Shown here in pieces: positions 16,741 through 24,978 of a stretch of 64,000 nt of DNA (the first letter of the stretch is position 1; every line of letters starts with the position of its first letter). The position numbers and the translations under genes were made by a program. The notes under the pieces are model-generated. The model did not search any database, was not told the DNA's origin, and saw only the letters and a program-made list of their open reading frames with translations. Origin of the DNA: VRUE01 sp963698085 (lineage in GTDB: Bacteria; Actinomycetota; Thermoleophilia; Solirubrobacterales; 70-9); the NCBI GenBank assembly GCA_963698085.1, contig OY969122.1, forward strand, positions 1,054,001 through 1,118,000, in the 5' to 3' direction.

Positions 16741-17778
16741 TCAGGGTCGCTGGATTTGCAGCTTGAAGGCTCCGCCCGCGCGGCCCGAGGAGCGGATCGC
16801 AACGCGCAGACGCGACTGGCCGCAGACCGTGAAGTTGAGCCGGTGCCTGAAGCTGAGGCCGTGGCGCGAGGTGCGCAGGAGGCGACCGAGCGGGTTGAGG
16901 AGGTCGAGGTCGAAGTTGGACCCTTCGGCCGGGTGCAAGCTGACGGTGCCGTCGATCGGTGTGCCGAACGATCTCGCGGCCGCCCCTTTCCGGCGTGGTG
17001 GGACGTGGCCGCGCATCTTTAGCGGGGTCCGCCCCAGCCATGGATCGAGGGTGTCTTCGCGGATCGCCCCAAACGCCCCGGCGTCCGGCTCCAGACTGCG
17101 CAGCCAGCGCCAGGGCACGCCGCTCTCCGGAAAGCGCAGGTGGGCGAAGCTCTCGGCGAACGCCTCACCTGGATCGCGGAAGTAACGCAAGCCCTCGTTG
17201 CCGGGGAAGAGCGCGCCCGCTCGCGAGCGCTGGCAGACGTTCTCATAGCTCGACCAGCGAGCGGTGCCCCAGTCGATCGCCGCCGGGAAGGGCGGCGGGC
17301 TTTCGCGGTGGCGGGCGACGTGGTGCCCGTACTCATGGGCGAGGACGAATTCGCGGCTCGCCCCGTCGGGAGTTGGGCCGGCGTTGCCGCCGAGGACGAT
17401 TTTGTTGTCCGCCCCGTAGTAGCAGGCCTGTGCTCCGTATCCGCAGTCGAATTCGATCTGGGAGGGCGTATCGAGCTGGACGGTGAGCAGGTCCATCTCG
17501 GAGCCGTGAATGAAGGTGCCGAGGGTGTTTGCGATCTGCTGGGGGTCGGCCGCCGTGCAGACGGCCTGACAGGCCGCGGTCACAGCAACCGCAACGGTTT
17601 CGCCGCTGCCGTCGTTGATCGGGTAGCGGGCCTCCGCGGCGCTGGCCGAGATGCGGGCCGAGCCGGCGCTCGGCGCCTCGATCACGGTGTCGCGTGGCCG
17701 CACCGACCCGATCGCCGGGGCGGCGAGGATGAGGATCATGGCTATGCCCGCAAGCGCCCCCGCCGGGCGCTTGCTCAA
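16741..17778 (-). CDS. Secreted zinc metalloprotease-like protein (HEYGH)
   Basis: A 345-residue exported protein starting with TTG at 17778. Residues 8-24 form a signal-peptide-like hydrophobic stretch. AHEYGHHVARH gives the zinc motif HExxH (148-152), and DPGEAFAESFAHL (about 198-210) is a good candidate for the third ligand. Cysteine pairs at about 70/74 and 112/119 fit an extracytoplasmic protein. The TTG overlaps the stop of the upstream gene (TTGA), indicating translational coupling with the peptidoglycan-binding protein, so a cell-surface role is likely. The substrate is unknown. Confidence 0.72.
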   Translation of the reverse strand: MSKRPAGALAGIAMILILAAPAIGSVRPRDTVIEAPSAGSARISASAAEARYPINDGSGETVAVAVTAACQAVCTAADPQQIANTLGTFIHGSEMDLLTVQLDTPSQIEFDCGYGAQACYYGADNKIVLGGNAGPTPDGASREFVLAHEYGHHVARHRESPPPFPAAIDWGTARWSSYENVCQRSRAGALFPGNEGLRYFRDPGEAFAESFAHLRFPESGVPWRWLRSLEPDAGAFGAIREDTLDPWLGRTPLKMRGHVPPRRKGAAARSFGTPIDGTVSLHPAEGSNFDLDLLNPLGRLLRTSRHGLSFRHRLNFTVCGQSRLRVAIRSSGRAGGAFKLQIQRP

Positions 17779-19010
17779 GGAGCGGGCCCCGGGTCTATCT
17801 CGTAGGCCTTCGCCGGCAACGAGGCGGAGAGCGGGCGGCGCGGCGGAAATGCGCGGCTTGCCGTCGCGCCGCTCGCTCGCTTCGCCCGGCGACCCGCCCA
17901 GCGCGGACGTACCGGATCGAAGTTCAAAAGCGCACGCCAGGTGTCGGTGCCGATCTTGCCGTCGGCCGGCAGGCTCTGGCCTTCCTGGAAGGTGCGGACC
18001 GCTGCCCGGGTCTGCTTGCCGAAGATGCCGGTGATCGGCAGCTGGGGTTGGGCCGCGACCTGCAGATGCTGCTGCGCCCAGACGACCATGTCGCCGCGGC
18101 TGCCTCGCTTCAGCAGCGGGTGCGAGACGGTCGGCCGGTAGCCGAGGACCGGCCCGTCGACGCGGGCGCCAAGCGCGTCCCAGCCGCTACTGCTCGTCTC
18201 CTGCCAGTCCCACCAACTCGGCGCCAGGCCGCCGTAGCTCTCGGCAAAGCGCCGGAAGCGAACGATCTCCTTGCGAGCGGCGCCGCCGTAGGTCTGGCCG
18301 AGCGGGTAGAGGGGGCGGCCCCAGATCCTGTTGAAGAGGAAGGTGTGCTCGTAGACCGCGCGGACCGAGGTGCCGATCGCCCGCCAGTACATCTGAGGCT
18401 GGTTGGCGATTGCGCCACCGGGGCCGAGGAAGACCGAGTAAGGGAAAGACGGGTGGTAGTCGACGTAGGGGAAGGCGGCGAGCGAAAGTGGGAAGGCGTC
18501 GCCGATGCGCCCGCGCAGGGCGCGGATGTAGCGATCGGCCGCCGCGTACTTGCCCTCGTACTGCCCCTCAGCATCGATCACCAAGCAATCGGCGCCGCGG
18601 CGCACCGCGGCGGCGCCGACCTTGGCCTCGTCGACAGGCTCATCGCCATAGACGAACTGCCAGGCGCAGACGTCGAGTCCACCCCGGTGCAGGGCCCTGA
18701 CCAGGGTTTTGTTGAACTGCGACCAGACGTTGTCGGCATCACCGGACTTGACATAGAGGGTGCCGATCCCCGCCTGCTTGGCGCGGGCGAGGATGCTGCT
18801 GATGTCGCCGCCCTCGGAGCGCTCGACGTACCAGATCCACATGCCGTGGCGGTCGAAGGGCAGCGAGCCCGCGGCCGGCGCTGCCGCGCCCTGTCCCGCA
18901 CCACCGGTAGCGGCGGGGGCGATGCGCGTGTCAGCCGTCAGCGCCATCAAGAGCAAGATCGCCAGGAGTACCAGGCGGAGCCCTGACGCCGTGGTGCTGC
19001 TGGTCCTCAC
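17775..19010 (-). CDS. Secreted protein with TIM-barrel-like domain and C-terminal peptidoglycan-binding domain
   Basis: From GTG 19010 (GGGAG five nt upstream) the protein has 411 residues. A signal peptide spans about residues 10-27. The middle (about 50-290) begins with HGMWIWYVER and has alternating strand/helix segments such as LYVKSGD, ADCLVIDAEGQYEGKY and SLAAFPYVDYHPSFPYS, resembling glycosidase-like TIM barrels. A peptidoglycan-binding repeat (LKRGSRGDMVVWAQQHL, then TGIFGKQTRAAVRTFQ and DGKIGTDTWRALL) lies at about 300-375. The frame stays open to 19157, but that part has no signal peptide. It probably acts at the cell wall with the coupled metalloprotease. Confidence 0.72.
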   Translation of the reverse strand: MRTSSTTASGLRLVLLAILLLMALTADTRIAPAATGGAGQGAAAPAAGSLPFDRHGMWIWYVERSEGGDISSILARAKQAGIGTLYVKSGDADNVWSQFNKTLVRALHRGGLDVCAWQFVYGDEPVDEAKVGAAAVRRGADCLVIDAEGQYEGKYAAADRYIRALRGRIGDAFPLSLAAFPYVDYHPSFPYSVFLGPGGAIANQPQMYWRAIGTSVRAVYEHTFLFNRIWGRPLYPLGQTYGGAARKEIVRFRRFAESYGGLAPSWWDWQETSSSGWDALGARVDGPVLGYRPTVSHPLLKRGSRGDMVVWAQQHLQVAAQPQLPITGIFGKQTRAAVRTFQEGQSLPADGKIGTDTWRALLNFDPVRPRWAGRRAKRASGATASRAFPPRRPLSASLPAKAYEIDPGPAP

Positions 19011-19084
19011 GTCAACTCCCAACACGGTAGCTCGCTCCGCGCTGCGGCGCCAGACACGAGCGTCCACCCTCGTACCGAGCTTGG

Positions 19085-19873
19085 ATGCGAGTGTCTTGCA
19101 CCGGGCTAGTATGGACGGCGGAGCGCGATTTGATCGTCGAGAGAACCGAGAATGCAACGTGGCTGTCGAACGCCTACCTGGTCGCCGACGAGACCGGCAA
19201 AGGGGTGTTGATCGACGGCAACGACGACCTGGGGCCGCTGCTGGAGCGGGCCGAGCGCGACGGGATCGAGATCACCCACATCCTCGTCACCCACCCCCAC
19301 GGCGACCACGTCGCGGGGCTGGCCGAGGCGCGGCAGCAGCTCGGTGAACCCCCGCTGGTCGCCCATGCCGAGACGGCGGCGGAACTCGAGGACGAGGTCG
19401 CCGAGACACTCGCCGACGGCGGCAAGCTCACCACCGGCGGGCTCGAGATCGAAGCGATCTATACCCCCGGCCACGCCGCCGGCCATCTCGCCTTCCTGGT
19501 CAACGAGTCCGACCTCTTCACCGCCGATGTTCTCTTCAAGGGAACGGTCGGGGGGACGCTGGCTCCCGGCGCCAGCGGCTTCGCCGACCTGAAGGCCTCG
19601 GTGATGCGGCTGATGGAGCTGCCGCCGGAGACGCGAGTGCACCCCGGTCACCGTGAGGCGACGACGATCGGCGAGGAGTGGGAGTCCAACCCCTTCGTGC
19701 GGATCTGGCGCGGCCTGGACGAGACCGGCGAGGAAGGGGTCACGGTCTGGGACCGGCCGGCGACGCTGAAGCTCTGGGCACCCGACTACGACGGCGGCAA
19801 CAAGGCCTGGATCGTCTTCGGCGACGACGGCACGGAGGCGATAGTCGGCGGCTCGCAGGTCGTGCGCCCCTGA
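19085..19873 (+). CDS. MBL-fold metallo-hydrolase (glyoxalase II-like)
   Basis: A 262-residue metallo-beta-lactamase-fold hydrolase. THPHGDH (about 76-82) is the metal-binding THxHxDH motif; TPGHAAGHLAF supplies the next His and FTADVLF the bridging Asp; HPGHREATTI is the last His motif. The layout resembles hydroxyacylglutathione hydrolase and related thioesterases. ATG 19085 is the first start, but TTG 19130 also fits, so the N-terminus is uncertain. A perfect 52-bp palindrome follows the stop codon. The physiological substrate is unknown. Confidence 0.83.
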   Translation: MRVSCTGLVWTAERDLIVERTENATWLSNAYLVADETGKGVLIDGNDDLGPLLERAERDGIEITHILVTHPHGDHVAGLAEARQQLGEPPLVAHAETAAELEDEVAETLADGGKLTTGGLEIEAIYTPGHAAGHLAFLVNESDLFTADVLFKGTVGGTLAPGASGFADLKASVMRLMELPPETRVHPGHREATTIGEEWESNPFVRIWRGLDETGEEGVTVWDRPATLKLWAPDYDGGNKAWIVFGDDGTEAIVGGSQVVRP

Positions 19874-19881
19874 AGTCCGCC

Positions 19882-19933
19882 GGACGTGCCGGTGGAGAGA
19901 GGTCCATATGGACCTCTCTCCACCGGCACGTCC
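19882..19933. repeat. Perfect 52-bp palindrome, family A copy 2
   Basis: The whole segment equals its own reverse complement: two 26-nt arms with no spacer, centre GGTCCATATGGACC, ends GGACGTGCCGGTG and CACCGGCACGTCC. The ends and the CATATG centre match the palindrome at 5715-5764. It lies between the MBL hydrolase stop and the FHA gene on the same strand. Confidence 0.9.
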
Positions 19934-19948
19934 CCCTAGGATCGGGCC

Positions 19949-20623
19949 ATGAATGGTGAGCAGCCGCAGACCAGCGCCCCGGAGCTGAAGGCGCAGATCG
20001 AGGCCGAACGCGCGGGCCGTCCTTTTCTCGTCTTCCGCGACGGCGACGGCGAGCAGCGGCTCGTCACGGTCGCGGAGGGGACGGCGGCGCTCTGGGTCGG
20101 GCGCGGCGACTCGGCCGACGTGCAGCTCGACTGGGACGACGAGGTCTCGGCCCTTCATGCTCAGATCGAGGTCGTGCGCGACGAGTGCACGCTGCTCGAC
20201 GACGGCCTTTCCCGCAACGGCTCCTTCGTCGGCGAGCAACGGGTCGACGGTCGCCGTCGCCTGTGTGACGGCGACACGCTGCGCTTCGGCCGCACCACGG
20301 TCCTCTTCCGCCGTCCCGGCGAGGGCGCCCCGGAAGCGACCGTCGCCGCCAGCCAGGTGCCGTCCGCGGCGACCATCTCCCCCGGCCAGCGCCGCGTCCT
20401 GCTCGCCCTCTGCCGCCCGTTCAAGGACGAATTCCCCTTTGCCACGCCGGCGACCAACCAGGCGATCGCGGCGGAGCTGCACCTCAGCGTCGATGCGGTC
20501 AAGACGCATATGCGTGCCCTCTTCGAGAAGCTCGAGGTCGCCGACCTGCCGCAGAACCGCAAGCGGGTGGCGCTGGCCGAGCGGGCGCTGCAGAGCGGCG
20601 CGGTCAGCCGGCGAGAGCTTTGA
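19949..20623 (+). CDS. FHA-domain protein with C-terminal helix-turn-helix
   Basis: A 224-residue regulator. An FHA domain (about 45-125: WVGRGDSADVQL, then SALHAQIE and LSRNGSFVGEQRV) should bind phosphothreonine peptides made by Hanks-type kinases. A LuxR-like winged/helix-turn-helix (about 140-215: ISPGQRRVLLALCRPF, NQAIAAELHLSVDAVKTHMR) should bind DNA. Together they suggest transcription controlled by Ser/Thr phosphorylation, or dimerisation through FHA. ATG 19949 is the only good start. No kinase gene is adjacent; the only kinase in this window lies in island 2. Confidence 0.83.
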   Translation: MNGEQPQTSAPELKAQIEAERAGRPFLVFRDGDGEQRLVTVAEGTAALWVGRGDSADVQLDWDDEVSALHAQIEVVRDECTLLDDGLSRNGSFVGEQRVDGRRRLCDGDTLRFGRTTVLFRRPGEGAPEATVAASQVPSAATISPGQRRVLLALCRPFKDEFPFATPATNQAIAAELHLSVDAVKTHMRALFEKLEVADLPQNRKRVALAERALQSGAVSRREL

Positions 20624-20688
20624 TGCAAAGCCGGGGTGCGGACGTATGTGCGATTGGAGCCAGCTCGCTTTGCCCTGAAACTCCTTAG

Positions 20689-22260
20689 ATGCTCCTGCCG
20701 CTGGCGCTGGCCGCGTCCGAAGTCAAAACCTTCTTCTTCGACTGGTACCCCGTCTTCGGGGTCTTCTTCATGTTCGCCCTCCTGCTCGTCTTCGTGACGC
20801 TGCTGCGCGGCACGCTGGGGGCAACCAAGCCGGAGACGGTGAAGGCGAGCAAGACCAAGCCGGTGCTCTGGGAGGACGTGCAGGGCGTCGACGCGGCCAA
20901 GGACGAGTTGATGGACGTCGCCGAGTGGCTGCGCGAACCCGACCGCTTCGCCGCGCTCGGCGCGCAGCCGCCGCGCGGGGTGCTGCTCTTCGGACCGCCC
21001 GGCACCGGCAAGACGATGCTGGCGCGGGCGGTCGCCGCGCAGGCCGGCGTCGACTTCTTCTCGGCCTCGGGCTCGAGCTTCGTAGAGATGTTCGTGGGGA
21101 GGGGTGCAGCCCGCATCCGCCGCCTCTTCAAGGAGGCGCGCAAGTCGGGCCGGGCCGTCATCTTCATCGACGAGCTGGACGCCGTCGGGGGAGCGCGCAG
21201 CGGCGGTGGTGGAGATGGCGGCTCGAGCGAGCGCGAGCAGGCGCTCAACCAGCTGCTGGTCGAGCTCGACGGCTTCGAGAAGGACCCCGGCACGGTGATC
21301 GTGATCGCCGCCTCCAACTACGTAGACAAGCTCGACAAGGCGCTGCTGCGGCCGGGCCGCTTCGACCGCCAGGTGCTGGTCGCGCCGCCTGACCGCGACG
21401 GCCGGGAGGCGATCTTGCGTGCCCATGCCAAGGGCAAGCCACTCGCCGCCGACCTCGACCTGACCGACGTCGCGCGCAAGACCACGGGCATGACCGGGGC
21501 GCAGCTCGCCAACGCGCTCAACGAGGCGGCGATCATCGCCGGTCGCGCCGGGCGCGATGCAACGGCCCGCGAGGACCTCGACGAGGCGCTGCTGCGCCAG
21601 TCGGTCGGCTCGCAGCAGGCGCGCCGCCTGAGCCAGAAAGAGCGGCGCATCGTCGCCTACCACGAGGCCGGGCACGCGCTCTGCCGACACCTGCTCGGAC
21701 TCGACCCGCCGGAGATCCTCAGCATCGTGCCGCGCGGACCGGCGCTCGGCTTCGTCGGCCACTCGCCGCAGGAAGACAGCTACCTGAAGTCGCGCGAGGA
21801 GCTGCTCGACGAGCTGGTCACGTTGCTCGGCGGGCGAGCTGCCGAGGAGGAGGTCATGCAGGCCTCCTACTCGGGCGCTGTCGACGACCTGGCACGGGTG
21901 CACATGGTCTGCCGCCAGATGGTCGCCGAGTTCGGCATGGGCGTTGCGCTGGACGCGGACGGAGCGCCGCCGATCGCGCTGCCGACCGGCGATTACGCGC
22001 TTTCTGACCGCACCCGCCGCGACGTCGACGTCGCCGCTATGACGCTCGCCCGCGAGGCTTACCGGCGGGCGCGGGGGTTGCTGGCGGCGAACCGCGAATG
22101 CCTCGACGACCTCGCCGCCAACGCGCTGGAGCGCGAGACCCTGACCCGCGAGGACCTCGACGAGATCTTTGCCGCGCACGAGCTCCACGGCCAGAAGGCG
22201 GACCTACCCGAACCGCAAGCGGCAGTCGTCCTTACCTCGGAACCGCCGGCGCCGAAGTAA
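20689..22260 (+). CDS. FtsH-like membrane AAA+ zinc metalloprotease, short form
   Basis: A 523-residue membrane-anchored ATP-dependent protease. One clear transmembrane segment lies at about 20-39. The AAA+ domain has GPPGTGKT (102-109), IFIDELD (158-164) and the arginine-finger region LLRPGRFDRQ (219-228). The M41-type protease domain has HEAGH (325-329) and SGAVDDL for the third zinc ligand. E. coli FtsH is 644 residues with two transmembrane helices and a periplasmic domain; here that domain is missing. It is followed 12 nt later by the MpaB-family gene. It is probably an FtsH paralogue rather than the essential FtsH. Confidence 0.87.
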   Translation: MLLPLALAASEVKTFFFDWYPVFGVFFMFALLLVFVTLLRGTLGATKPETVKASKTKPVLWEDVQGVDAAKDELMDVAEWLREPDRFAALGAQPPRGVLLFGPPGTGKTMLARAVAAQAGVDFFSASGSSFVEMFVGRGAARIRRLFKEARKSGRAVIFIDELDAVGGARSGGGGDGGSSEREQALNQLLVELDGFEKDPGTVIVIAASNYVDKLDKALLRPGRFDRQVLVAPPDRDGREAILRAHAKGKPLAADLDLTDVARKTTGMTGAQLANALNEAAIIAGRAGRDATAREDLDEALLRQSVGSQQARRLSQKERRIVAYHEAGHALCRHLLGLDPPEILSIVPRGPALGFVGHSPQEDSYLKSREELLDELVTLLGGRAAEEEVMQASYSGAVDDLARVHMVCRQMVAEFGMGVALDADGAPPIALPTGDYALSDRTRRDVDVAAMTLAREAYRRARGLLAANRECLDDLAANALERETLTREDLDEIFAAHELHGQKADLPEPQAAVVLTSEPPAPK

Positions 22261-22272
22261 CATCTCCGCTCA

Positions 22273-23166
22273 GTGGACGCTGAGCGGAACGCCGAAGAGC
22301 ATTACTTCCCGCCCGGGCGATCGATGGCGCGCAGGGTCCACGGCGAGCGCTCGGTCGGCCTGCTCTACGGCCAGCGGGCGCTTTTGATCGGGGCGCTGGA
22401 ACCGCTCACCTACACCGGCACGATGCTCTCGACCCGGTCGGGCAACAGGCCGTTCGAGCGGCTCGCCCGCACGGCGAAGATCCAGGAGACGGTCTTCCTC
22501 GGCACGCGCGAGGAAGCCGATGCTGTGCTGGCGAAAGTGCAGCGGTTGCACGAGACGATCAAGGGAGAGCTGGCCGAGGCGGCCGGGCCCCACCCGGCGG
22601 GAACCCCCTACTCCGCCTTCGACCCCGAGCTGATGCTGTGGACGCTGGCGGTAATCGCCGACTCGGGCCGCGAGATGTACGAGACGCTGGTGCGGCGGCT
22701 CGATCCCGACGAGCGCGAGCGGCTCTGGCAGGACTACGTCCTCTTCGGTGAGCTGTTTGGCCTGCCGCGCAGCGAGGTGCCGGGAAGCCACCTCGAGTTC
22801 AAGGCCTGGTTCGACGGCAAGCTCGCCACGCCCGACCTGCAGGCAACCGCGCACGGCCTGGAGATGGCACCGCTGGTGGCGTTCCGCCAACCGGTGCCGG
22901 CGGCGGCGCGCGGCAACATCGCGCTGCAGAACCACCTGATCAAGGGCACCCTGCCGGCGCGGGTGCGCGAGATCTTCGGCATCCGCTGGAGCCGCGCCCA
23001 CGAGGCGAGCTTTCGCGCCTTCGCCGCCGCGCACCGTCGCTCCCGAGGCGCCTTTCCCTACCGGATGCGCCGCGGCCGCAACGATGTCTTCTTCGACGTT
23101 GTCACGCAGACGGAGCGCCGGCGTGGCGGCACGGCTACGCCGCAGCTCACTCGGCCGGCTCAGTGA
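22273..23166 (+). CDS. Oxygenase MpaB/Lcp family protein (DUF2236)
   Basis: A 297-residue protein of the DUF2236 family, which includes rubber oxygenase Lcp and the fungal MpaB oxygenase, both b-type haem proteins. Family features are RMVHGERSVGLL-like sequence near the N-terminus (REVHGE variant RRVHGERS), TKIQETVFLGTREEAD, HETIKG, DPELMLWTLAVIADS and the LFGELFGLP/VPGSHLEF region. The start is GTG 22273, 12 nt after the FtsH-like gene, so co-expression is likely. A palindromic terminator follows. The substrate is unknown; these proteins oxidise hydrocarbon or lipid-like compounds. Confidence 0.8.
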   Translation: MDAERNAEEHYFPPGRSMARRVHGERSVGLLYGQRALLIGALEPLTYTGTMLSTRSGNRPFERLARTAKIQETVFLGTREEADAVLAKVQRLHETIKGELAEAAGPHPAGTPYSAFDPELMLWTLAVIADSGREMYETLVRRLDPDERERLWQDYVLFGELFGLPRSEVPGSHLEFKAWFDGKLATPDLQATAHGLEMAPLVAFRQPVPAAARGNIALQNHLIKGTLPARVREIFGIRWSRAHEASFRAFAAAHRRSRGAFPYRMRRGRNDVFFDVVTQTERRRGGTATPQLTRPAQ

Positions 23167-23167
23167 G

Positions 23168-23211
23168 CTCTGGCGACTTACCGGCCTATATAGGGGGGTA
23201 AGTCGCCAGAG
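23168..23211. terminator. Bidirectional terminator-like palindrome
   Basis: Perfect 15-nt arms at 23168-23182 and 23197-23211 (CTCTGGCGACTTACC and its complement) enclose CCTATATAGG. It fills the gap between the MpaB-family gene and the convergent saccharopine dehydrogenase-like gene. Confidence 0.8.
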
Positions 23212-23215
23212 GAAA

Positions 23216-24484
23216 CTAAAAGGAAACCGCGAAGCGGGCGCCGGCGCGCTCGAAGCGATCGAGGCTCTGGGTGCCGAGCGCGGTGGCGGGCGTCAGGCAA
23301 CCGGCGCGCTGGGGCGTGGCGCCGTCCTCGCCGAGCAGCAGACCGACCTCGCCGAGCAGCTTGGCCGTCGTCAGGTAGCCGGGGTGTCCGTCGGCGTCGA
23401 GGTCGACCCTGACGTAGCGGCCGCCCGCGGTGCGCGCGTCGGCGGTGAGGTGCCAGGACCACTGGTCGAGCTTCTCGCCGGAGGGGCCGAAGCCGGATGA
23501 CGGCAGGACCCTGCGCATGAGCGTGGCCGAGCGTTGGCGGACCGTCGGGCCGCTGCGGGTCAGTCCGCGAAAGCCCGCCTGCATCCCGGCGAGTGCCCCG
23601 GCCGCCGCGTAGCGCAGCGGCAGCGTGGCGTTGCCGCCCGGGATCGCTATCCCCTCGCGGTAGCGCAGCGGCTCGCCCGAGCCACCACGCTCGGCGGCAA
23701 GCAGCGCCACGGTGCGGTGGACCACGGCCGGGTTGATGAAGGCGAGCGGCGTCATCGGGGCGATCACCTCGCCGCGGGCGTTGACCCGCGGGGAGATCGC
23801 GATCGGGCTGCGCCGGCGCACAGCCGAGGCGAGATCGGGGTCGACGATCAGCGCCGCCGGGTCACAGATCTCCTCCGCGTCCTCCCCGCCGAGCGCCTCG
23901 GCCAGACTCTGCAGCGTCCCGCCGGAGATCAGGTCGGCGGGACCGACCCGTCCGGCCGGCTGCTGCGTCGCAATGTCGATGTCAGCCTCGGAGAGGTCTT
24001 CGCCCCAGCGCTCGCGCGCGCTCTCGGCGGCGAGCAGCACCGAGAGGTCCGGGGGCAGCGCCTCGAAGCCGCAGACCTGGACTACCTTGACGCCGGCGTC
24101 AACGGCCCGCTGGTGGAAGGCATCGATCGTGCGGCGCACGAAGGGGATCTCGCCAGTCAGGTCGACGTAGTGCGCCCCGCCGGCTACGCAGGCCTCGATC
24201 ACCGGCGTCCCGTAGAGCGTGTAGGGGCCGACGAGATCGAGGACGACGCGGGCGCGCGCGGCCATCGCGGCCAGTGAGGCCGGGTCGCCGACGTCGGCAG
24301 CAATCGCCTCGGGAGCGGTGACGCCGATCTCACCGAGAACGCGCTCGAGCTTGACCGCGTCGCGTCCGGCGACCGCCCAGCTCGCCCCCAGCTCGTCGGC
24401 GCGCTCGGCGAGGTACGCGGCCACGCGGCGCCCGGTGACGCCGCTGGCACCGAAGACGACGACAGAGAGATCCTTGTCGACCAC
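23216..24484 (-). CDS. Saccharopine dehydrogenase-like / trans-acting enoyl reductase family protein
   Basis: A 422-residue NAD(P)-binding protein. The N-terminus DLSVVVFGASGVTGRRVAAY is a Rossmann motif (GASGVTG about 12-18), followed by ARVVLDLVGPYTLYGTPVIE and GAHYVDLTGE, the signature of the saccharopine dehydrogenase-like reductases that include the mycobacterial trans-acting enoyl reductase. The family reduces lipid or polyketide intermediates, so a lipid role is more likely than lysine metabolism. It is convergent with the MpaB-family gene across a palindrome. An SRPBCC protein lies 44 nt upstream on the same strand. Confidence 0.82.
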   Translation of the reverse strand: MVDKDLSVVVFGASGVTGRRVAAYLAERADELGASWAVAGRDAVKLERVLGEIGVTAPEAIAADVGDPASLAAMAARARVVLDLVGPYTLYGTPVIEACVAGGAHYVDLTGEIPFVRRTIDAFHQRAVDAGVKVVQVCGFEALPPDLSVLLAAESARERWGEDLSEADIDIATQQPAGRVGPADLISGGTLQSLAEALGGEDAEEICDPAALIVDPDLASAVRRRSPIAISPRVNARGEVIAPMTPLAFINPAVVHRTVALLAAERGGSGEPLRYREGIAIPGGNATLPLRYAAAGALAGMQAGFRGLTRSGPTVRQRSATLMRRVLPSSGFGPSGEKLDQWSWHLTADARTAGGRYVRVDLDADGHPGYLTTAKLLGEVGLLLGEDGATPQRAGCLTPATALGTQSLDRFERAGARFAVSF

Positions 24485-24528
24485 GGGCGCAAGTTAACGC
24501 CATTCGGGCCGGGGGGCGCCGTGCGGGG

Positions 24529-24978
24529 TCAGCTCCCCTCGACCCGCTCCTTCAGCTCGCCCGGGCGCGCGTTGACCAGCATTGCCCGGGCGGCGGCCTC
24601 GACCGGGCCGCGGATCAGCATCCCGAGCACCCGTCCGGGGTCGCCATCGAGCGTGTAGGTCGCCCGGGTCCGCGTGCCGCCGAGATCGTCCAGCACCCAA
24701 GAACCCTCGACCGACTTGAGGTCGCCCTTCTCTTGGGTCCAGGAAAGCCGCGTCGGTGGATCGTAGCTGAATCGCACCTGCGTCTTCACGTGCCTGACCT
24801 TGATGTCGCTCTCGCTCTCGACCAACGTCGGCCGTCCCTCGCTGTCGTGCTCCAACGCCGTTACGGCCACCAGGCCGCCCTGCCAGTCGGGGGCGATGAG
24901 CACGTCCTCGACGATCGCCCAGACCTCCTCGATCGGTGCCTCGATCTCCGCCTTGGCGGTACCGCCCATGTGCGCCAT
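24529..24978 (-). CDS. SRPBCC-family (polyketide cyclase-like) protein
   Basis: A 149-residue START/SRPBCC-fold protein that should bind a hydrophobic ligand. GGTAKAEIEAPIEEVWAIVE is the typical first strand and helix, ending in the amphipathic C-terminal helix GPVEAAARAMLVNARPGELK. Its ATG follows directly after the TAG stop of the upstream methyltransferase, with no spacer, which implies translational coupling. With the downstream reductase it may act on a lipid or polyketide-like substrate; no specific activity can be assigned. Confidence 0.8.
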   Translation of the reverse strand: MAHMGGTAKAEIEAPIEEVWAIVEDVLIAPDWQGGLVAVTALEHDSEGRPTLVESESDIKVRHVKTQVRFSYDPPTRLSWTQEKGDLKSVEGSWVLDDLGGTRTRATYTLDGDPGRVLGMLIRGPVEAAARAMLVNARPGELKERVEGS

